Virus record (IMG/VR): IMGVR_UViG_3300030109_003556
Coordinates: 1-36,092 of that record
Strand: one strand, 5' to 3'
From: a virus
DNA: 36,092 bases
The notes under the pieces are model-generated. The model made no database searches, was not told the DNA's origin, and worked only from the letters and a program-made list of their open reading frames with translations. Shown here one piece after another: positions 23,001 to 32,202 of the stretch; the stretch's first letter is position 1; each line of letters opens with the position of its first letter. The position numbers and the translations under genes are program-made.

Positions 23001-26000
23001 ATTGCAAGATATTAAGTTACTGTCTCTTGCTTCTAACTTTTGTATTGATCCATATTCTGGATTTAAGTCTTTTGTTATTTTATCTGCTATTAAAAATTGA
23101 TTAGTTTCGTTTATACCGTTCTTATTAACATATATACCTGAATATATTAAGCTTGCTTTCTTGTGTTCTTCAACAACTTCTCTTTCAAGTACTGTAGAAA
23201 CTTTTGGACCTTTGTCAATAAACACCTGATTAAAATCATCTCTTATTCTATTTGATTCAATACCGTTGCCAAATGTAAAGCAATTAAACCATGACAAGAT
23301 ATCACTACCGACGTGACCACCATTTGCTACGTTAATAACTGTTTTACCACCAGCGTTTTCTGTGGCTGATGATATTCCTACTGTTACTATGTCTGTTTCA
23401 AAGCCGTTAGTATCAACAAATGTTTTTGTTTCGTTGTTTGTTATACCAGTTACTATACGATCAAGTGCTATTTTTCTATCTGCCATGTCAACACTTACCA
23501 CCTCAGCATCAGTTCCTTTTAATGTACTACCTATTTTAACAATACCTATTGCATCAGATATTTCGTGGTACAAATCTAAATCAGCTAGCTCTGCGGGCTC
23601 TGTTTCAAAAACGGCAGGTGATGGAACTTGCACTTCACTACCAGTTATTGGCTGCTCTTCTTTAGTTAGTATATATATTCTTGTTGCTGCTGAGCCACTA
23701 ACAAATAAGGGTTCTTCTTGGTAAGGTTCTTCTTCTGTATCAATTAATTTTATTTTCCATATTCTAGTAAAATAATTTTCTAAAGTTCCTATACTATCTT
23801 TATTCCAAAAATCTTTAAAATCACCATTAATAGGATCAAACACTATTTCGTATATCCCGCTTGTTACGCCAGCCTCATTAGCAAATTGTATTTTAGTTCC
23901 AGTTACTAAACTTTTAAAACCCTGGTAATTTTCTGGTAAATTGTTTATGTAGTTTTGTATAGCTATTGGAACGTCATTATCTGCAGATGGAAAATTAGCT
24001 CCTAAGTTGTAAAATGTTAAACCAAAATATGCGCTATTAGTTGTAGGGTGTGTATGCTTTTTACTGCTTGATAAGTTTATAGGGTGAGTAGTTATATCAT
24101 AAGGCTTGTTAGAAGTAAATGTTTCTCTATCATTATTACGGCTTAACTGCCACGTTATTGTTGGCGTACCACCAGATACATACGCTGTTTGATTTTCTGC
24201 AATAGCTAATGATTCTGTTTCTGGTAATGTTTTCAGAACTTTGTAATCAAGTTCTGTTGCTTGTGGTATTTTTATATTTTCTACTATCTCTTTACTGTCT
24301 TCAACTTTAGCAAAAAACTTACCACTAAGCTCTGCGCCTCTTCTATTTTGCAGCTCAAATAATTCTAATGTTGGTGTTGTAACGGTTACAAGAAAATTAT
24401 CAGCTTCAACTATAGCTGTGTCTAATGTTAATATATACCTGTTACCTGTAAGCATTTTGTAACCAACAACAGTATAAAACTTTGATACTTTTTTGTCACT
24501 ACCTGTACCATCTGTAAACCTAACAACTCTTCTTGTACTTACGTTAAGCCTGTCATTTAATGTCGTGAAGTCTTTTGAACCACCACTAAATTCAAATGTT
24601 GATAAACCTACTGTACATGGTCCTGATGTGTCAACATCTTCACTATGTATTTGTACTCTTTCAAACTCAACAAACTTTGGTGGCTCTAGTGCTATATCCA
24701 GTACTTTTAGTTTTACGTTATTTTCAATAACCTCTTCAAGCTGATGTTTCTTTTTTAACTCTATAAAATCTCCTGCTTTAACCTTGTTAACTTCTGCTGA
24801 AGGAAAACTTAACCATATGTTACCATCTTCAGCTGTATAAAAATTACTTAACACTAGGTTATAATACTCACTAGCACCTTCTTTTAAAAACCATTTATAA
24901 TGTGTTGCCCAGTCAGGCGCAGGACTTTCTATATTACCAACAAGCTTATTTTTAAGTGCTGAGTTTTTCTTTTCAATAAACGTTGAAGCGTCTTTATCTG
25001 TAAATACAGGTGATTGTCTTCCGTATTTATCTTGATAAACAACACCAAGCTGATAATTTCTTTGTGACTTTACAGATGGTATACCTCTATTTTTTTTATC
25101 GTATTGTATTGTAATAGTTCCAGCTGTAGGTTGTGCATCAGTAAAAAATAAAAAGGTTTCGTTTGCTTGTTTGTTTATTAGTCTAGGGTATTGGTCAAAT
25201 GGTAATTCATTACCACTTGCATCTAGGACAGTTACATCTTGACCTTGTATTGGAAACTCAGAAAATTTACTTGGTGATAAAGTTAATTTACGATTACCAA
25301 CAACGTATGTAAAATCTTCTGACTCAATAATGTTTGTTGATGCTTGGTCAACAATTATTGTAGGATCTTCTGTATCATACCCTTCTTTATAGTTACCATA
25401 CACAATTCTATTACCTATAAGCTCTTGAGCTTTTGCTTTTTTAGGTACAGTATCAAATGGTCTTGTTAATTGATTTGATTCAACTAATGACTTTAAAATT
25501 TCTCTATTTAATGTGTATGTGTTCTCGTTATTTTTTAAAGTCGTAACTATTCTTACATTATTACTGTTAGACTCTTTATATAAAATATCTACGGATTTAA
25601 CACCTTTTGGAAAAGCACTATCAACTATATCAGGTAAAGTTATTTCTAACTCTCTTAATCTATTTTCCATACCTAAGTTTGTTCCTGTGTTAGGTCTATA
25701 ATCATATAAACCTGGCACGAAAGCCACATCTGAAAATGGTGAAAAACAAGAGTATTCACCATCGTTATATTTATACCTGTATGCAAATCTAGGAAATTTA
25801 AGCTTGTACAAAGCATCATCTTCTTCTAAGAAACACGTATACGCTTCACTGCCTGCTGATATCCTATCATCAATAGATATTATTCTTATTGTAACATTTA
25901 CTTGACCTGCAAAAGGCCTTATATCTGTTACGGTTGCCCTTATAATTAAATCAACTTTTCTGTTGTTAATAATTTCAACTCTTTTAATTCTTATTATACT

Positions 26001-26738
26001 ACCTCTTGTCCATGCTGTAGGAAATATTTGAACTGATATATCTTTTGTATCACCACCTTTAAGTACAACTGAGCTTAAGCTAAAGTCTTCAGTAATATCA
26101 AGTGGATTTGTTTCTATACCTATTTTACCTGATTGAAACGTAGCTGATTTATTAAGTGTTGGTGCTTTTAGTGGTGATTGTTTTATAACTGTTATATGCT
26201 CTTCTTTAAAAGCTACACCTTCAAATGTAGTATGTGTATTAAAATCTGTTGAAACAAAGCCTCCATTTTCTGTAACATTTATTTTTTTTGGTTCGTACTG
26301 ATCATCTGTCCAAAATAATAAACCATCAATTATATTAATGCCTGTTATCAAATAACTTGAGCTAAACTTTAAGATGCTATTTTTATCAACTAACACTGGA
26401 GCTACAGTGTCTTTTACTGTATCATATACAGCTATAGCACTAACGCTTTTATCTGATGTAGCTATAAACCAATAAATTTTATTATTTTCTGTATCTGCGA
26501 TGCTACCGATACACTCTGGATTTGTAAGATTACTTATGTAGTCTGATGACCACGCAACACCATCTTTTTTTATTTTTCTTTCTTGATTACCTAATATGTT
26601 TTGTACAGAACCAGCATTGGAACCTTCTGATGTTACTATTTCTACGTTTTGCGCGTCTCTATAATAACCTTGCGGTACAAGTCTCTCATCGAGATCCTTG
26701 TTCATAGCACCTCCAACAAAATTCTTTTTTATCTCCAT
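20034..26738 (-). CDS. Very large tail/stabilisation protein (2234 residues)
   Basis: A 2234-residue virion protein. The N-terminus MEIKKNFVGGAMNKDLDERLVPQGYYRDAQNV and the block SNAGSVQNILGN are, from memory, characteristic of a conserved structural protein of Bacteroidota podophages, usually listed as a stabilisation or tail protein. The first about 450 residues have beta-propeller-like blades (KIYWFIATSDK, LLFWTDDQY). The middle is beta-rich. The C-terminal third (about 1530-2234) is low in charge and rich in Thr, Ser, Gly and Asn, with Ig-like or adhesin-like strands (for example SSLTISGNATASYNSTTG), probably surface-exposed and receptor-binding. It follows the 367-residue connector by five bases. 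A host-binding role for the C-terminal part is inference. Confidence 0.7.
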   Translation of the reverse strand: MEIKKNFVGGAMNKDLDERLVPQGYYRDAQNVEIVTSEGSNAGSVQNILGNQERKIKKDGVAWSSDYISNLTNPECIGSIADTENNKIYWFIATSDKSVSAIAVYDTVKDTVAPVLVDKNSILKFSSSYLITGINIIDGLLFWTDDQYEPKKINVTENGGFVSTDFNTHTTFEGVAFKEEHITVIKQSPLKAPTLNKSATFQSGKIGIETNPLDITEDFSLSSVVLKGGDTKDISVQIFPTAWTRGSIIRIKRVEIINNRKVDLIIRATVTDIRPFAGQVNVTIRIISIDDRISAGSEAYTCFLEEDDALYKLKFPRFAYRYKYNDGEYSCFSPFSDVAFVPGLYDYRPNTGTNLGMENRLRELEITLPDIVDSAFPKGVKSVDILYKESNSNNVRIVTTLKNNENTYTLNREILKSLVESNQLTRPFDTVPKKAKAQELIGNRIVYGNYKEGYDTEDPTIIVDQASTNIIESEDFTYVVGNRKLTLSPSKFSEFPIQGQDVTVLDASGNELPFDQYPRLINKQANETFLFFTDAQPTAGTITIQYDKKNRGIPSVKSQRNYQLGVVYQDKYGRQSPVFTDKDASTFIEKKNSALKNKLVGNIESPAPDWATHYKWFLKEGASEYYNLVLSNFYTAEDGNIWLSFPSAEVNKVKAGDFIELKKKHQLEEVIENNVKLKVLDIALEPPKFVEFERVQIHSEDVDTSGPCTVGLSTFEFSGGSKDFTTLNDRLNVSTRRVVRFTDGTGSDKKVSKFYTVVGYKMLTGNRYILTLDTAIVEADNFLVTVTTPTLELFELQNRRGAELSGKFFAKVEDSKEIVENIKIPQATELDYKVLKTLPETESLAIAENQTAYVSGGTPTITWQLSRNNDRETFTSNKPYDITTHPINLSSSKKHTHPTTNSAYFGLTFYNLGANFPSADNDVPIAIQNYINNLPENYQGFKSLVTGTKIQFANEAGVTSGIYEIVFDPINGDFKDFWNKDSIGTLENYFTRIWKIKLIDTEEEPYQEEPLFVSGSAATRIYILTKEEQPITGSEVQVPSPAVFETEPAELADLDLYHEISDAIGIVKIGSTLKGTDAEVVSVDMADRKIALDRIVTGITNNETKTFVDTNGFETDIVTVGISSATENAGGKTVINVANGGHVGSDILSWFNCFTFGNGIESNRIRDDFNQVFIDKGPKVSTVLEREVVEEHKKASLIYSGIYVNKNGINETNQFLIADKITKDLNPEYGSIQKLEARDSNLISCNEDKIINIVANKDAIFNADGNPQLIASTNVLGQAVPYTGEYGISKNPESFVSYAYRSYFTDKARGVVLRLSRDGLTDISGKGMSDYFGDNLKTSTKLIGSYSEDKSEYILTLNKDTSETVAFSESSGEGGGWTSFKSYIPESGLSINDTYYTFKNGLLYSHDNETRNTFYGASAVESSINVLFNEMSDTVKSFKTLAYEGSQQKRFRYLGTIDSVEYTAADNLTLARLIELAPDTTSEFNSLSAQERQAGWYLDNITTDLQSGSIQEFIGKENKFYNHLRGDSLTDANLDASEFSVQGLGVAAAAEGDADGGNVGSQTQADVSITIAGLTNNNLEINGTPSGYSANSTNDTFTKAFTASANISTVTLQVDLDALSGFDLPSSLTISGNATASYNSTTGVVTFTLTAGGTIGTDGHTETITITSTATGTKNSVAGNYIIQASPLFVTSTDTINTTQSYSATDYVGNKQVVVSEFTLNTVPAIPGELPIFGGYKGGTYFEPTAFDLLQVNIKNDNSGKYTLTISDKITNADNEVISMKVKVEYTFGSETTITGDDIIIQVATGLSKQGPSSPKIRSIVLGRKLDDGTFVPDDSKVGYIGANDIRYFKVSGDAGALFGLTRLSPGSTLGFKLNGSASDIAQDTLQIPTEQNFLLVSLEMPDRTNQTQLENMGFFVNSTMLKSGFTEVSSGVHVQVNQHALSKLKLQVSSTSYGGTGSAVGTSNFTVTEDVDRDFINNATVTAFTGDSAIAAQFITTQAQTESEISGSSNFFSRFIPFKFVFDPGGGSDDTLIRQPEAADFTHTGNGGSGDDDNFDIDITNLTATLATGSGGSATKLTVFGMLVIKKYGDATSNSGGSFNLLNFNPDNLITRGSGVSSLYVNLFGISNIATTTSRGTIPTTINIGTSDGTNYTGTVTFVPLSSFFTGKTTSDITISYTLDGFSNNGSATNPSGWTGAYTGGLATIAVNVNLDNASGGNLVAGDAPLTIQYDAS

Positions 26739-26743
26739 ACTAA

Positions 26744-27847
26744 TTAATGTTTAATCTGTTTCGATTTGTTTCTCATTATCTGAGCTAACTCCTCGGACTT
26801 AAGGTTTGATAACCTTATTTTAGCATTTCTTAATGATGCGTATCTTTCTTGTTTGTATCTTCTTACCACATACTCTGGTATGTTTACTCTTGATGATAAT
26901 ACAGCGTGAGCAATATGTTTGTATAAAGCTTCTTCAGCAAACTTATGTACTCTCATCTCGTCATCAGTACCTAAAGTATCTGATATATATTTTATTATTA
27001 CAGTTTTACCTGACAAGCCAGCTGAAAAATGTATTCGACCTTGATTTAAATCTATGTAATAAGATCCGTTATCTTGAGCGTGCTCTGGTGTTAAACCATA
27101 TCTTCTACCTTCTTGAAACTTCCACTCAATATCAGTGCTATCGTCTTGATTTACATTTGATTCACTTGTTCCTGCTTGACCGTTTTTAAATTTATCCCAA
27201 GTATCAGATGGTTGTTGTTCTAATAGTGTACCGTCATTATCAAAAACGTAATCAAAGTTAGCATCTTGCAATAATGATTTAGGGTTTGATGAATATCTAA
27301 CTGGATATAATTTTAATTCTATACCTTGACCATCCGTATGAACTATGCTAGTATAATTAACATAGTCATGTGGTAAAGGTATTATTAGTGAAGGTGGTAC
27401 TTCTATTTCTTGTGATTTATGTGATTGTAACGTGTCATAACTAAACTCTGCTAAACCTCTTTTAGCATGAAAGCTAACATCTGTTCTACTAACTTTGCTT
27501 ATTAATTTACCTTCACCAACATAAGCTATCATAAAGTTATTTACAATATCTGTTAGTGCTACGTGTTGATACGTACCAAAATCTTCTGTGGTTTCTACTT
27601 GTCTAACTACAATATTAACACCAGCTGTTGGTGCTGTATCTAATGTTAAGTTAGGACTTGAATATGCGTAATCATCAACATCAAGCTCAGCACCATCTAC
27701 AAAAACTCTTATGTCTGCTTTAGCTGCTGGTACTGTAGGAAAGAAAGTGTTTAACAGCTCATACGCCTGTGCGGCATCTGCTACAGCTTCAAAGGTTTGA
27801 CTTTGCTGATAATACTCTTCTTGTGTTTTATTAAATAAGCCTGCCAT
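26744..27847 (-). CDS. Tail tube/ring-type connector protein
   Basis: A 367-residue virion protein with two parts. Residues about 1-105 look like the short beta-domain found at the start of some T7-like tail proteins (FEAVADAAQAYELLN to VNIVVRQVETTEDF). From about 105 on, ALTDIVNNFMIAYVGEGKLI, VSRTDVSFHAKRGLAEFSYDTLQS and IPLPHDYVNYTSI form a pattern I recall in ring or head-tail joining proteins of Bacteroidota phages. The C-terminus is basic and helical. It lies between another connector and the giant tail protein, three and five bases from each. The fused N-terminal beta-domain may contact the tail fibres. Confidence 0.65.
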   Translation of the reverse strand: MAGLFNKTQEEYYQQSQTFEAVADAAQAYELLNTFFPTVPAAKADIRVFVDGAELDVDDYAYSSPNLTLDTAPTAGVNIVVRQVETTEDFGTYQHVALTDIVNNFMIAYVGEGKLISKVSRTDVSFHAKRGLAEFSYDTLQSHKSQEIEVPPSLIIPLPHDYVNYTSIVHTDGQGIELKLYPVRYSSNPKSLLQDANFDYVFDNDGTLLEQQPSDTWDKFKNGQAGTSESNVNQDDSTDIEWKFQEGRRYGLTPEHAQDNGSYYIDLNQGRIHFSAGLSGKTVIIKYISDTLGTDDEMRVHKFAEEALYKHIAHAVLSSRVNIPEYVVRRYKQERYASLRNAKIRLSNLKSEELAQIMRNKSKQIKH

Positions 27848-27850
27848 TTA

Positions 27851-28561
27851 TTATAATTTTTCGTTTTGTAAATTTTCAATATCTTCTTTATCAGATGCTT
27901 GGTATACATCAGCCGCTTCCATAGATATACCTGCTAGTTCTAATATTTTATTAACTAAGTTTCTTTGTTCTGACCCGTGTAATTCAAAGTTTGTAGAACT
28001 ACTAGGATCATATAGTGGCTCATTATTAACCATAACAAAACCCCATTTAACAGTTGCTGGATTTTTTATATAAGTTATTTTAGCTCCTGACGTTTTTGTT
28101 TCCCAAAAAGGTGTGGTTGTTTTACTACCATATACAACTAAACCATCTGAGTTTTTTACATAAATAGGTTGGTTGTTTGTAGGTAAAGTCAGATTGCTAG
28201 CTAGTATGTATTTAAGATCTTTTAACGATATGTTACTAGCTTCTTTATCGTTAAACAGTACTGAATTTATTTTGTATAAGTCTGATGGTAAGTTATAGTG
28301 ATCTGAATCATATGATAAAGCTGTATCATACTTTTCAAATAAACTTATTTTTTCTTCGATGCTATCGATTGTATCGGCAAATCTAGTATCATTACCAGGT
28401 CTTCTCATGAACTGATTAAGGTCATAGAAATACTGCTCGAATATATCTGCTTGTGCAGCATTAGCAAATACATTATACTCTTGAGGCGTTACATAACCTC
28501 TTTGTTCTTTGTTTGATATTGCTAAAACCCTTTGATAAATTGTGTTTACGTTAATTGCCAT
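27851..28561 (-). CDS. Head-tail connector/tail tubular-like protein
   Basis: A 236-residue protein from ATG 28561; a GTG nine codons upstream lies within a strong hairpin and is less likely. The start AINVNTIYQRVLAISNKEQRGYVTPQEYNVFANAAQADIF is of a type repeatedly seen in connector genes downstream of capsid genes in Bacteroidota phages. A beta-rich middle with LPSDLYKINSVLFND and a helical C-terminus (LVNKILELAGISMEAAD) follow. It probably forms part of the head-tail interface or tail tube. The gene is the first after the hairpin at 28575-28610. There are no enzymatic motifs. Confidence 0.6.
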   Translation of the reverse strand: MAINVNTIYQRVLAISNKEQRGYVTPQEYNVFANAAQADIFEQYFYDLNQFMRRPGNDTRFADTIDSIEEKISLFEKYDTALSYDSDHYNLPSDLYKINSVLFNDKEASNISLKDLKYILASNLTLPTNNQPIYVKNSDGLVVYGSKTTTPFWETKTSGAKITYIKNPATVKWGFVMVNNEPLYDPSSSTNFELHGSEQRNLVNKILELAGISMEAADVYQASDKEDIENLQNEKL

Positions 28562-28574
28562 AAATTTCTTTTTA

Positions 28575-28610
28575 TATAGTGTAGTCACCCAATAGAGTGA
28601 CTACTCTATA
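28575..28610 (-). promoter_or_regulatory. Strong imperfect hairpin before the connector start
   Basis: The arms gtagtcac (28581-28588) and gtgactac (28597-28604) pair perfectly around an 8-base loop. After a T-T mismatch, five more pairs (tatag with ctata) extend the stem to 13 pairs. In minus-strand RNA the hairpin lies about 14 bases before the connector ATG. No run of U follows on either strand, so it is not a textbook terminator; RNA processing, message stabilisation or control of start access are possible. Confidence 0.6.
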
Positions 28611-28620
28611 AAGTGATTAA

Positions 28621-29421
28621 TTATTTTAATCTTTTTTCTAAATTGCCATAAGCTTCTAAGCCTTCGTCAGTTTTAAACCATGCAGCTAAAGCAGAATATG
28701 GATGCTCATCAAAAGGAACATTCATGACTTTTCTACCTGTGTTAGCCCATGTAAAACTTCTATTGTCGGATGATAGGTTTAGTAAACCTAATTCAACGCA
28801 TTTAATTCCAAAGTTTCTAAGCGTAACATTTTCATCATTAGCTAGTTCTAAAAATAATGAAGGGTTGTTTTTAGCTAACAACACAACATCTCTTTTTATT
28901 TCTTTTGATGTCATATTACTTACTGAACTACCTCGCTCTACTCTTAGTATAGCTTCTGCTCTATCAACATCTAAACTCATTGCAGAGTTCAATGCTTCTA
29001 TTTCTGTTTCAATAGTAACCATATCTTCTTCAGCTTCTTGAACAGCATTAAACTCTTTGAATAATCTGTCTCTCTGTGGATGATATAGTGATAAAAGCTT
29101 TTGTAATGTTTGTTTTTCTTTTGGAACGTTTAAAACGCCATCTTCAAAAGTTATGTGACCTAATCTAGCATCACCTTTAAATTCATCTACAAAAGGTGTT
29201 TTTTGATTAAGCGTATATTTTAATTCTCTTTCGTATCCTTTTTCTTCATCAAAGTAATATATACCTCTTGATCTAATTGTATACGACAAAGGTGTCAAAC
29301 CTTCTCTTAAATAATATACTCTGTCTTTTATTTCCCAAGAATTTTTTTTCTTAGGTTGTTCTTTTGCAACAACTACAGGTTCTTCTATAGCTACCGCTTT
29401 TTTTGTTTGTTTTTTTGCCAT
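28621..29421 (-). CDS. Conserved virion-module protein (266 residues)
   Basis: A 266-residue protein that I recognise only as a type: the block RVYYLREGLTPLSYTIRSRG, then YYFDEEKGYERELKYTLNQKTPFVDE, recurs in my memory next to capsid genes in Bacteroidota phages. The first 28 residues are a lysine, valine and glutamate-rich flexible tail. A helical middle (about 105-170) with acidic heptads follows, and the C-terminus is SALAAWFKTDEGLEAYGNLEKRLK. It is transcribed directly after the capsid terminator, so a minor capsid or head-completion role is likely but unproven. Confidence 0.55.
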   Translation of the reverse strand: MAKKQTKKAVAIEEPVVVAKEQPKKKNSWEIKDRVYYLREGLTPLSYTIRSRGIYYFDEEKGYERELKYTLNQKTPFVDEFKGDARLGHITFEDGVLNVPKEKQTLQKLLSLYHPQRDRLFKEFNAVQEAEEDMVTIETEIEALNSAMSLDVDRAEAILRVERGSSVSNMTSKEIKRDVVLLAKNNPSLFLELANDENVTLRNFGIKCVELGLLNLSSDNRSFTWANTGRKVMNVPFDEHPYSALAAWFKTDEGLEAYGNLEKRLK

Positions 29422-29442
29422 GATATAATAAAATTAAATATT

Positions 29443-29484
29443 AAAAAAAAATAAAGGGCTAGGTGCCGAAGCACCTAACTCTTT
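29443..29484 (-). terminator. Rho-independent terminator after the major capsid gene
   Basis: In minus-strand RNA, TAGGTGC and GCACCTA pair around a UUCG tetraloop closed by C-G, an unusually stable loop. Flanking bases (AAAGAG with CCCTTT, one mismatch) extend the stem, and a run of nine T follows after one A. It starts 12 bases after the capsid stop codon and precedes the 266-residue gene. This is the clearest terminator in the window. Confidence 0.88.
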
Positions 29485-29495
29485 AAAATAATGTA

Positions 29496-30974
29496 TTAGT
29501 TAAGTAACATGAAGTTATTAGCTCCTTGTACTACTAAACATCTCTCAGATAGGAAGTTGATTTCCATAGCATCAAGATCAGATGTGATGTTTCCACCTAC
29601 TGAACCTGTTACCCATGTCTTCATTCTTCTATCATCTACTTGAGATGCTCTATATCTAACATGTAAGAATGGTCGTCTCATACTTTGTCCAACTACTTCA
29701 TCATAAACTGTTGAAGTACCAGCTGGGATTAATACCCCTCTGACGTCGTTGAAAGCTGCTTGACCTCTTAATGTTACTTCATTTAAGTATCTCCAATCTG
29801 TTTTGTAGAAGTCATAAGATGCTCTTCTAAATCCAGAGAAACCTAAATTTAACGCCATATCTTCAGAGTTACTGAATACACCGTAAGATGTACCACCAGA
29901 CCCGTAAGAATTTTGCGCTGCTAACATATCATCAATTGCTAATGATACTGTTCTGTTACAGTAAAGCATGTACTCTTCAATAGCACCTTGCTCATCAAAC
30001 TTTTTAAGTATCTCGTCAAAAGATCCTAAATCATCTACTGCTGTAGTTCCACCGATACCCGAAGTCGTGTGACCTCTAGCTTCGATAGCTGAGAATAAAC
30101 CTTCAGTACCAACACTGTCGCCAGCTGTTCCTAAAGTTTCATCAAGAATAGATCCACCAGAATTATCTGCTTTCTCTGCTTCAACTAAAGCCATTTCTAA
30201 GTAATCAGCAAATCTTAATCTAGTTTCTGCTTCTGCTTTTAGATACCATAAGTAACCTGAAGTTCCGTCTTCTGCACTTACTTCAACCCAACCGATTCTT
30301 GAAGTATCAGATCCTGAGATCTCATAGTGATCTTTTAAGATGATTGGTTTGTTGTTAAATGATTTGAAGCTAGGATTAACTGGGTTATTCTTAGCATCGT
30401 TGCCCATACCTCTACTTGCCTTAGCAAACTCAGATCCATAAACGAATACTCTACCGTTTGTTCCATTTAATGAAAAACCAGATACATTACTTATACCTGC
30501 TACATTGTAAGGTAAAACTGTAATAGTAGTAGCCGCTGTGTCTGAAACATAACCTCTAAATACAGTTGGAGTCGCACCACCATCAGAGACTAGAACTGTT
30601 TGTCCTATTCTAACTGCGTGATTTGCGTTTACATCCGTTGTTCCTACGGAACCTGTTATTGTAATAGTGTTAGTTGAAATACTTGCGATTTTGTAAGATA
30701 GATGTAATCTACCTTGTTCTGTCCATATTACTTGATCTGAACTCATTGCTTCTTCTGCTCCAATAGCTGATAAGAAACCAGAGATATTTCTTTTACCGTA
30801 AACCTCTGCTTCTTGTTCTATCAAATCAGGTAGATACTGCTGTGCCCAACCTGCATTTCCGTTACCGTCAATGTCTGAAGAAGTAAAATCCAAATAATTA
30901 GTAGATATAGCACTTTTAATTGGTGAAGGAACTGCGTTTAAAGACGCACCCGCACCTGGAGTAATTGCTGCCAT
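29496..30974 (-). CDS. Major capsid protein
   Basis: A 492-residue protein, identified by position (portal, small protein, scaffold, then this gene, then a strong terminator) and by type. It starts MAAITPGAGASLNAVPSPIKS, has the early EQEAEVYGKRNISGFLSAIGAEEA helix, a beta-rich insert around 120-175, and ends with a positively charged LHVRYRASQVDDRRMKTWV segment and SERCLVVQGANNFMLLN. The length is typical of HK97-fold capsid proteins of this phage type. Base composition is slightly less AT-skewed than its neighbours and codon use looks more regular, consistent with very high expression. The terminator directly downstream fits a transcription unit tuned for capsid output. Confidence 0.78.
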   Translation of the reverse strand: MAAITPGAGASLNAVPSPIKSAISTNYLDFTSSDIDGNGNAGWAQQYLPDLIEQEAEVYGKRNISGFLSAIGAEEAMSSDQVIWTEQGRLHLSYKIASISTNTITITGSVGTTDVNANHAVRIGQTVLVSDGGATPTVFRGYVSDTAATTITVLPYNVAGISNVSGFSLNGTNGRVFVYGSEFAKASRGMGNDAKNNPVNPSFKSFNNKPIILKDHYEISGSDTSRIGWVEVSAEDGTSGYLWYLKAEAETRLRFADYLEMALVEAEKADNSGGSILDETLGTAGDSVGTEGLFSAIEARGHTTSGIGGTTAVDDLGSFDEILKKFDEQGAIEEYMLYCNRTVSLAIDDMLAAQNSYGSGGTSYGVFSNSEDMALNLGFSGFRRASYDFYKTDWRYLNEVTLRGQAAFNDVRGVLIPAGTSTVYDEVVGQSMRRPFLHVRYRASQVDDRRMKTWVTGSVGGNITSDLDAMEINFLSERCLVVQGANNFMLLN

Positions 30975-30993
30975 AATTTTTAAATTTTAATTG

Positions 30994-32172
30994 TTATTTT
31001 TTAAGTTTAAATTTAAAAGCATTAGAATCATCACCGCTTAACACTTTAACTTTCACACCACCAGCTTGTACTTCACCAAGACCTTGTCTAGGTTCTGTTG
31101 TTATGTTTTTAGCTTTTGCTATACTATCTTTGATAGCATCCGCCTTACCTTGCTGGTAAAAATGATTAGCTACAGCGTCAGCATTCATTGCTGTAAACAA
31201 AGATTTATGATAACCTTGTGGATCAGTTAATTGGTTTCTTTTGTCCGTAAACTTGGAAACAAAGTTATTGATATCACTTTGGTTTTCTTTTACTTGCGTT
31301 GCATCCTTAACATTAAATCTAAAACGTTTATCACCGATGTTATATTCAAAACCTTTGAATTTATCCGTGAATAACTGATTTGTTTTAGATGTAAACGCAT
31401 CTCTTTGTTGTTGAGCAATTTTATTAGTTTCTGTCTGCTCTTTGTTGTATCTACTAAAGAAATCAACAGCCTTTTGTTGATCAGGTGTTAACTTAACACC
31501 AGCTTTAATCTCTTTGTAGTATTTAGACTTTTGCCCGTCTAAGTTGGCTCTAGCGTTGGCAACCTGCTCTTTAAACGCTAATTTCTTTCGCTTTATATCT
31601 CTTGGATCATCAACATCTTCGTCGTATGTAAATGAGTCTTCTATTAAAAACTCAATTTCATCAGCATCAAGATGTGATTTAGTTTGTTTATAGTATTCTC
31701 TTAATAAATCTTTATTATCAAGTTTACTATAATCTTGATTTAATCTAACATAATCCTCAAGATCACCACCAGTTTCATCCATAAACTGCATTAGCTTTTG
31801 AATGTTTTCTGGTAATTCTTCACCAGTTTCTTTTGCTTCCTCAACCGCCTCTTTAACTGCTTCTTGTACTTCTTCTACCTTCTCCTCAACCTTTTCATCA
31901 GTTATCTCTTCTACAACTGGTTGCTCCGTTTCTTCAACAGCCTCTTCTTCCTTTGTTTCTTCAACAACTTCCTCTACAACAGGTTGCTCCTCTTGTACTT
32001 CCTCTTTGGGCTGTTCTTCTACCTGCTCTTCTGCCGCAGGCTCTTCTTTAGCAAGATTAACTTTTAAAGTTTCTTCTTGCTGGTTGTATTTTTTAAGACG
32101 AGGTTTTTTTACTTTGCCATCACCCATAGGTGATTCAGCATTGTTCTCGTCAATTTTTACTTTATCCGCCAT
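30994..32172 (-). CDS. Probable capsid scaffolding protein
   Basis: A 392-residue, acidic, coiled-coil-rich protein immediately before the major capsid gene. Residues about 35-125 are a low-complexity glutamate/valine region (runs such as VVEEVVEETKEEE) that is probably disordered or helical. The second half is a charged helical region with DSFTYDEDVDDPRDIKRKKLAFKE around 180-205 and a basic C-terminus ending KFKLKK, as expected for a scaffold that binds capsid protein through a basic tail. No protease motif is visible. Scaffold identity is inferred from position, charge pattern and helix content. Confidence 0.7.
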   Translation of the reverse strand: MADKVKIDENNAESPMGDGKVKKPRLKKYNQQEETLKVNLAKEEPAAEEQVEEQPKEEVQEEQPVVEEVVEETKEEEAVEETEQPVVEEITDEKVEEKVEEVQEAVKEAVEEAKETGEELPENIQKLMQFMDETGGDLEDYVRLNQDYSKLDNKDLLREYYKQTKSHLDADEIEFLIEDSFTYDEDVDDPRDIKRKKLAFKEQVANARANLDGQKSKYYKEIKAGVKLTPDQQKAVDFFSRYNKEQTETNKIAQQQRDAFTSKTNQLFTDKFKGFEYNIGDKRFRFNVKDATQVKENQSDINNFVSKFTDKRNQLTDPQGYHKSLFTAMNADAVANHFYQQGKADAIKDSIAKAKNITTEPRQGLGEVQAGGVKVKVLSGDDSNAFKFKLKK

Positions 32173-32202
32173 AATATAATATTATATAATTAATTAAACA
32201 TA

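Noticed and set aside
28562-28588. GTG start upstream of the connector
   Set aside because: It falls in the hairpin stem; ATG 28561 gives the expected N-terminus.
31802-32179. Ser/Thr/Cys-rich frame opposite the scaffold gene
   Set aside because: It is the antisense of the Glu/Val-rich low-complexity region and therefore an artefact of composition.
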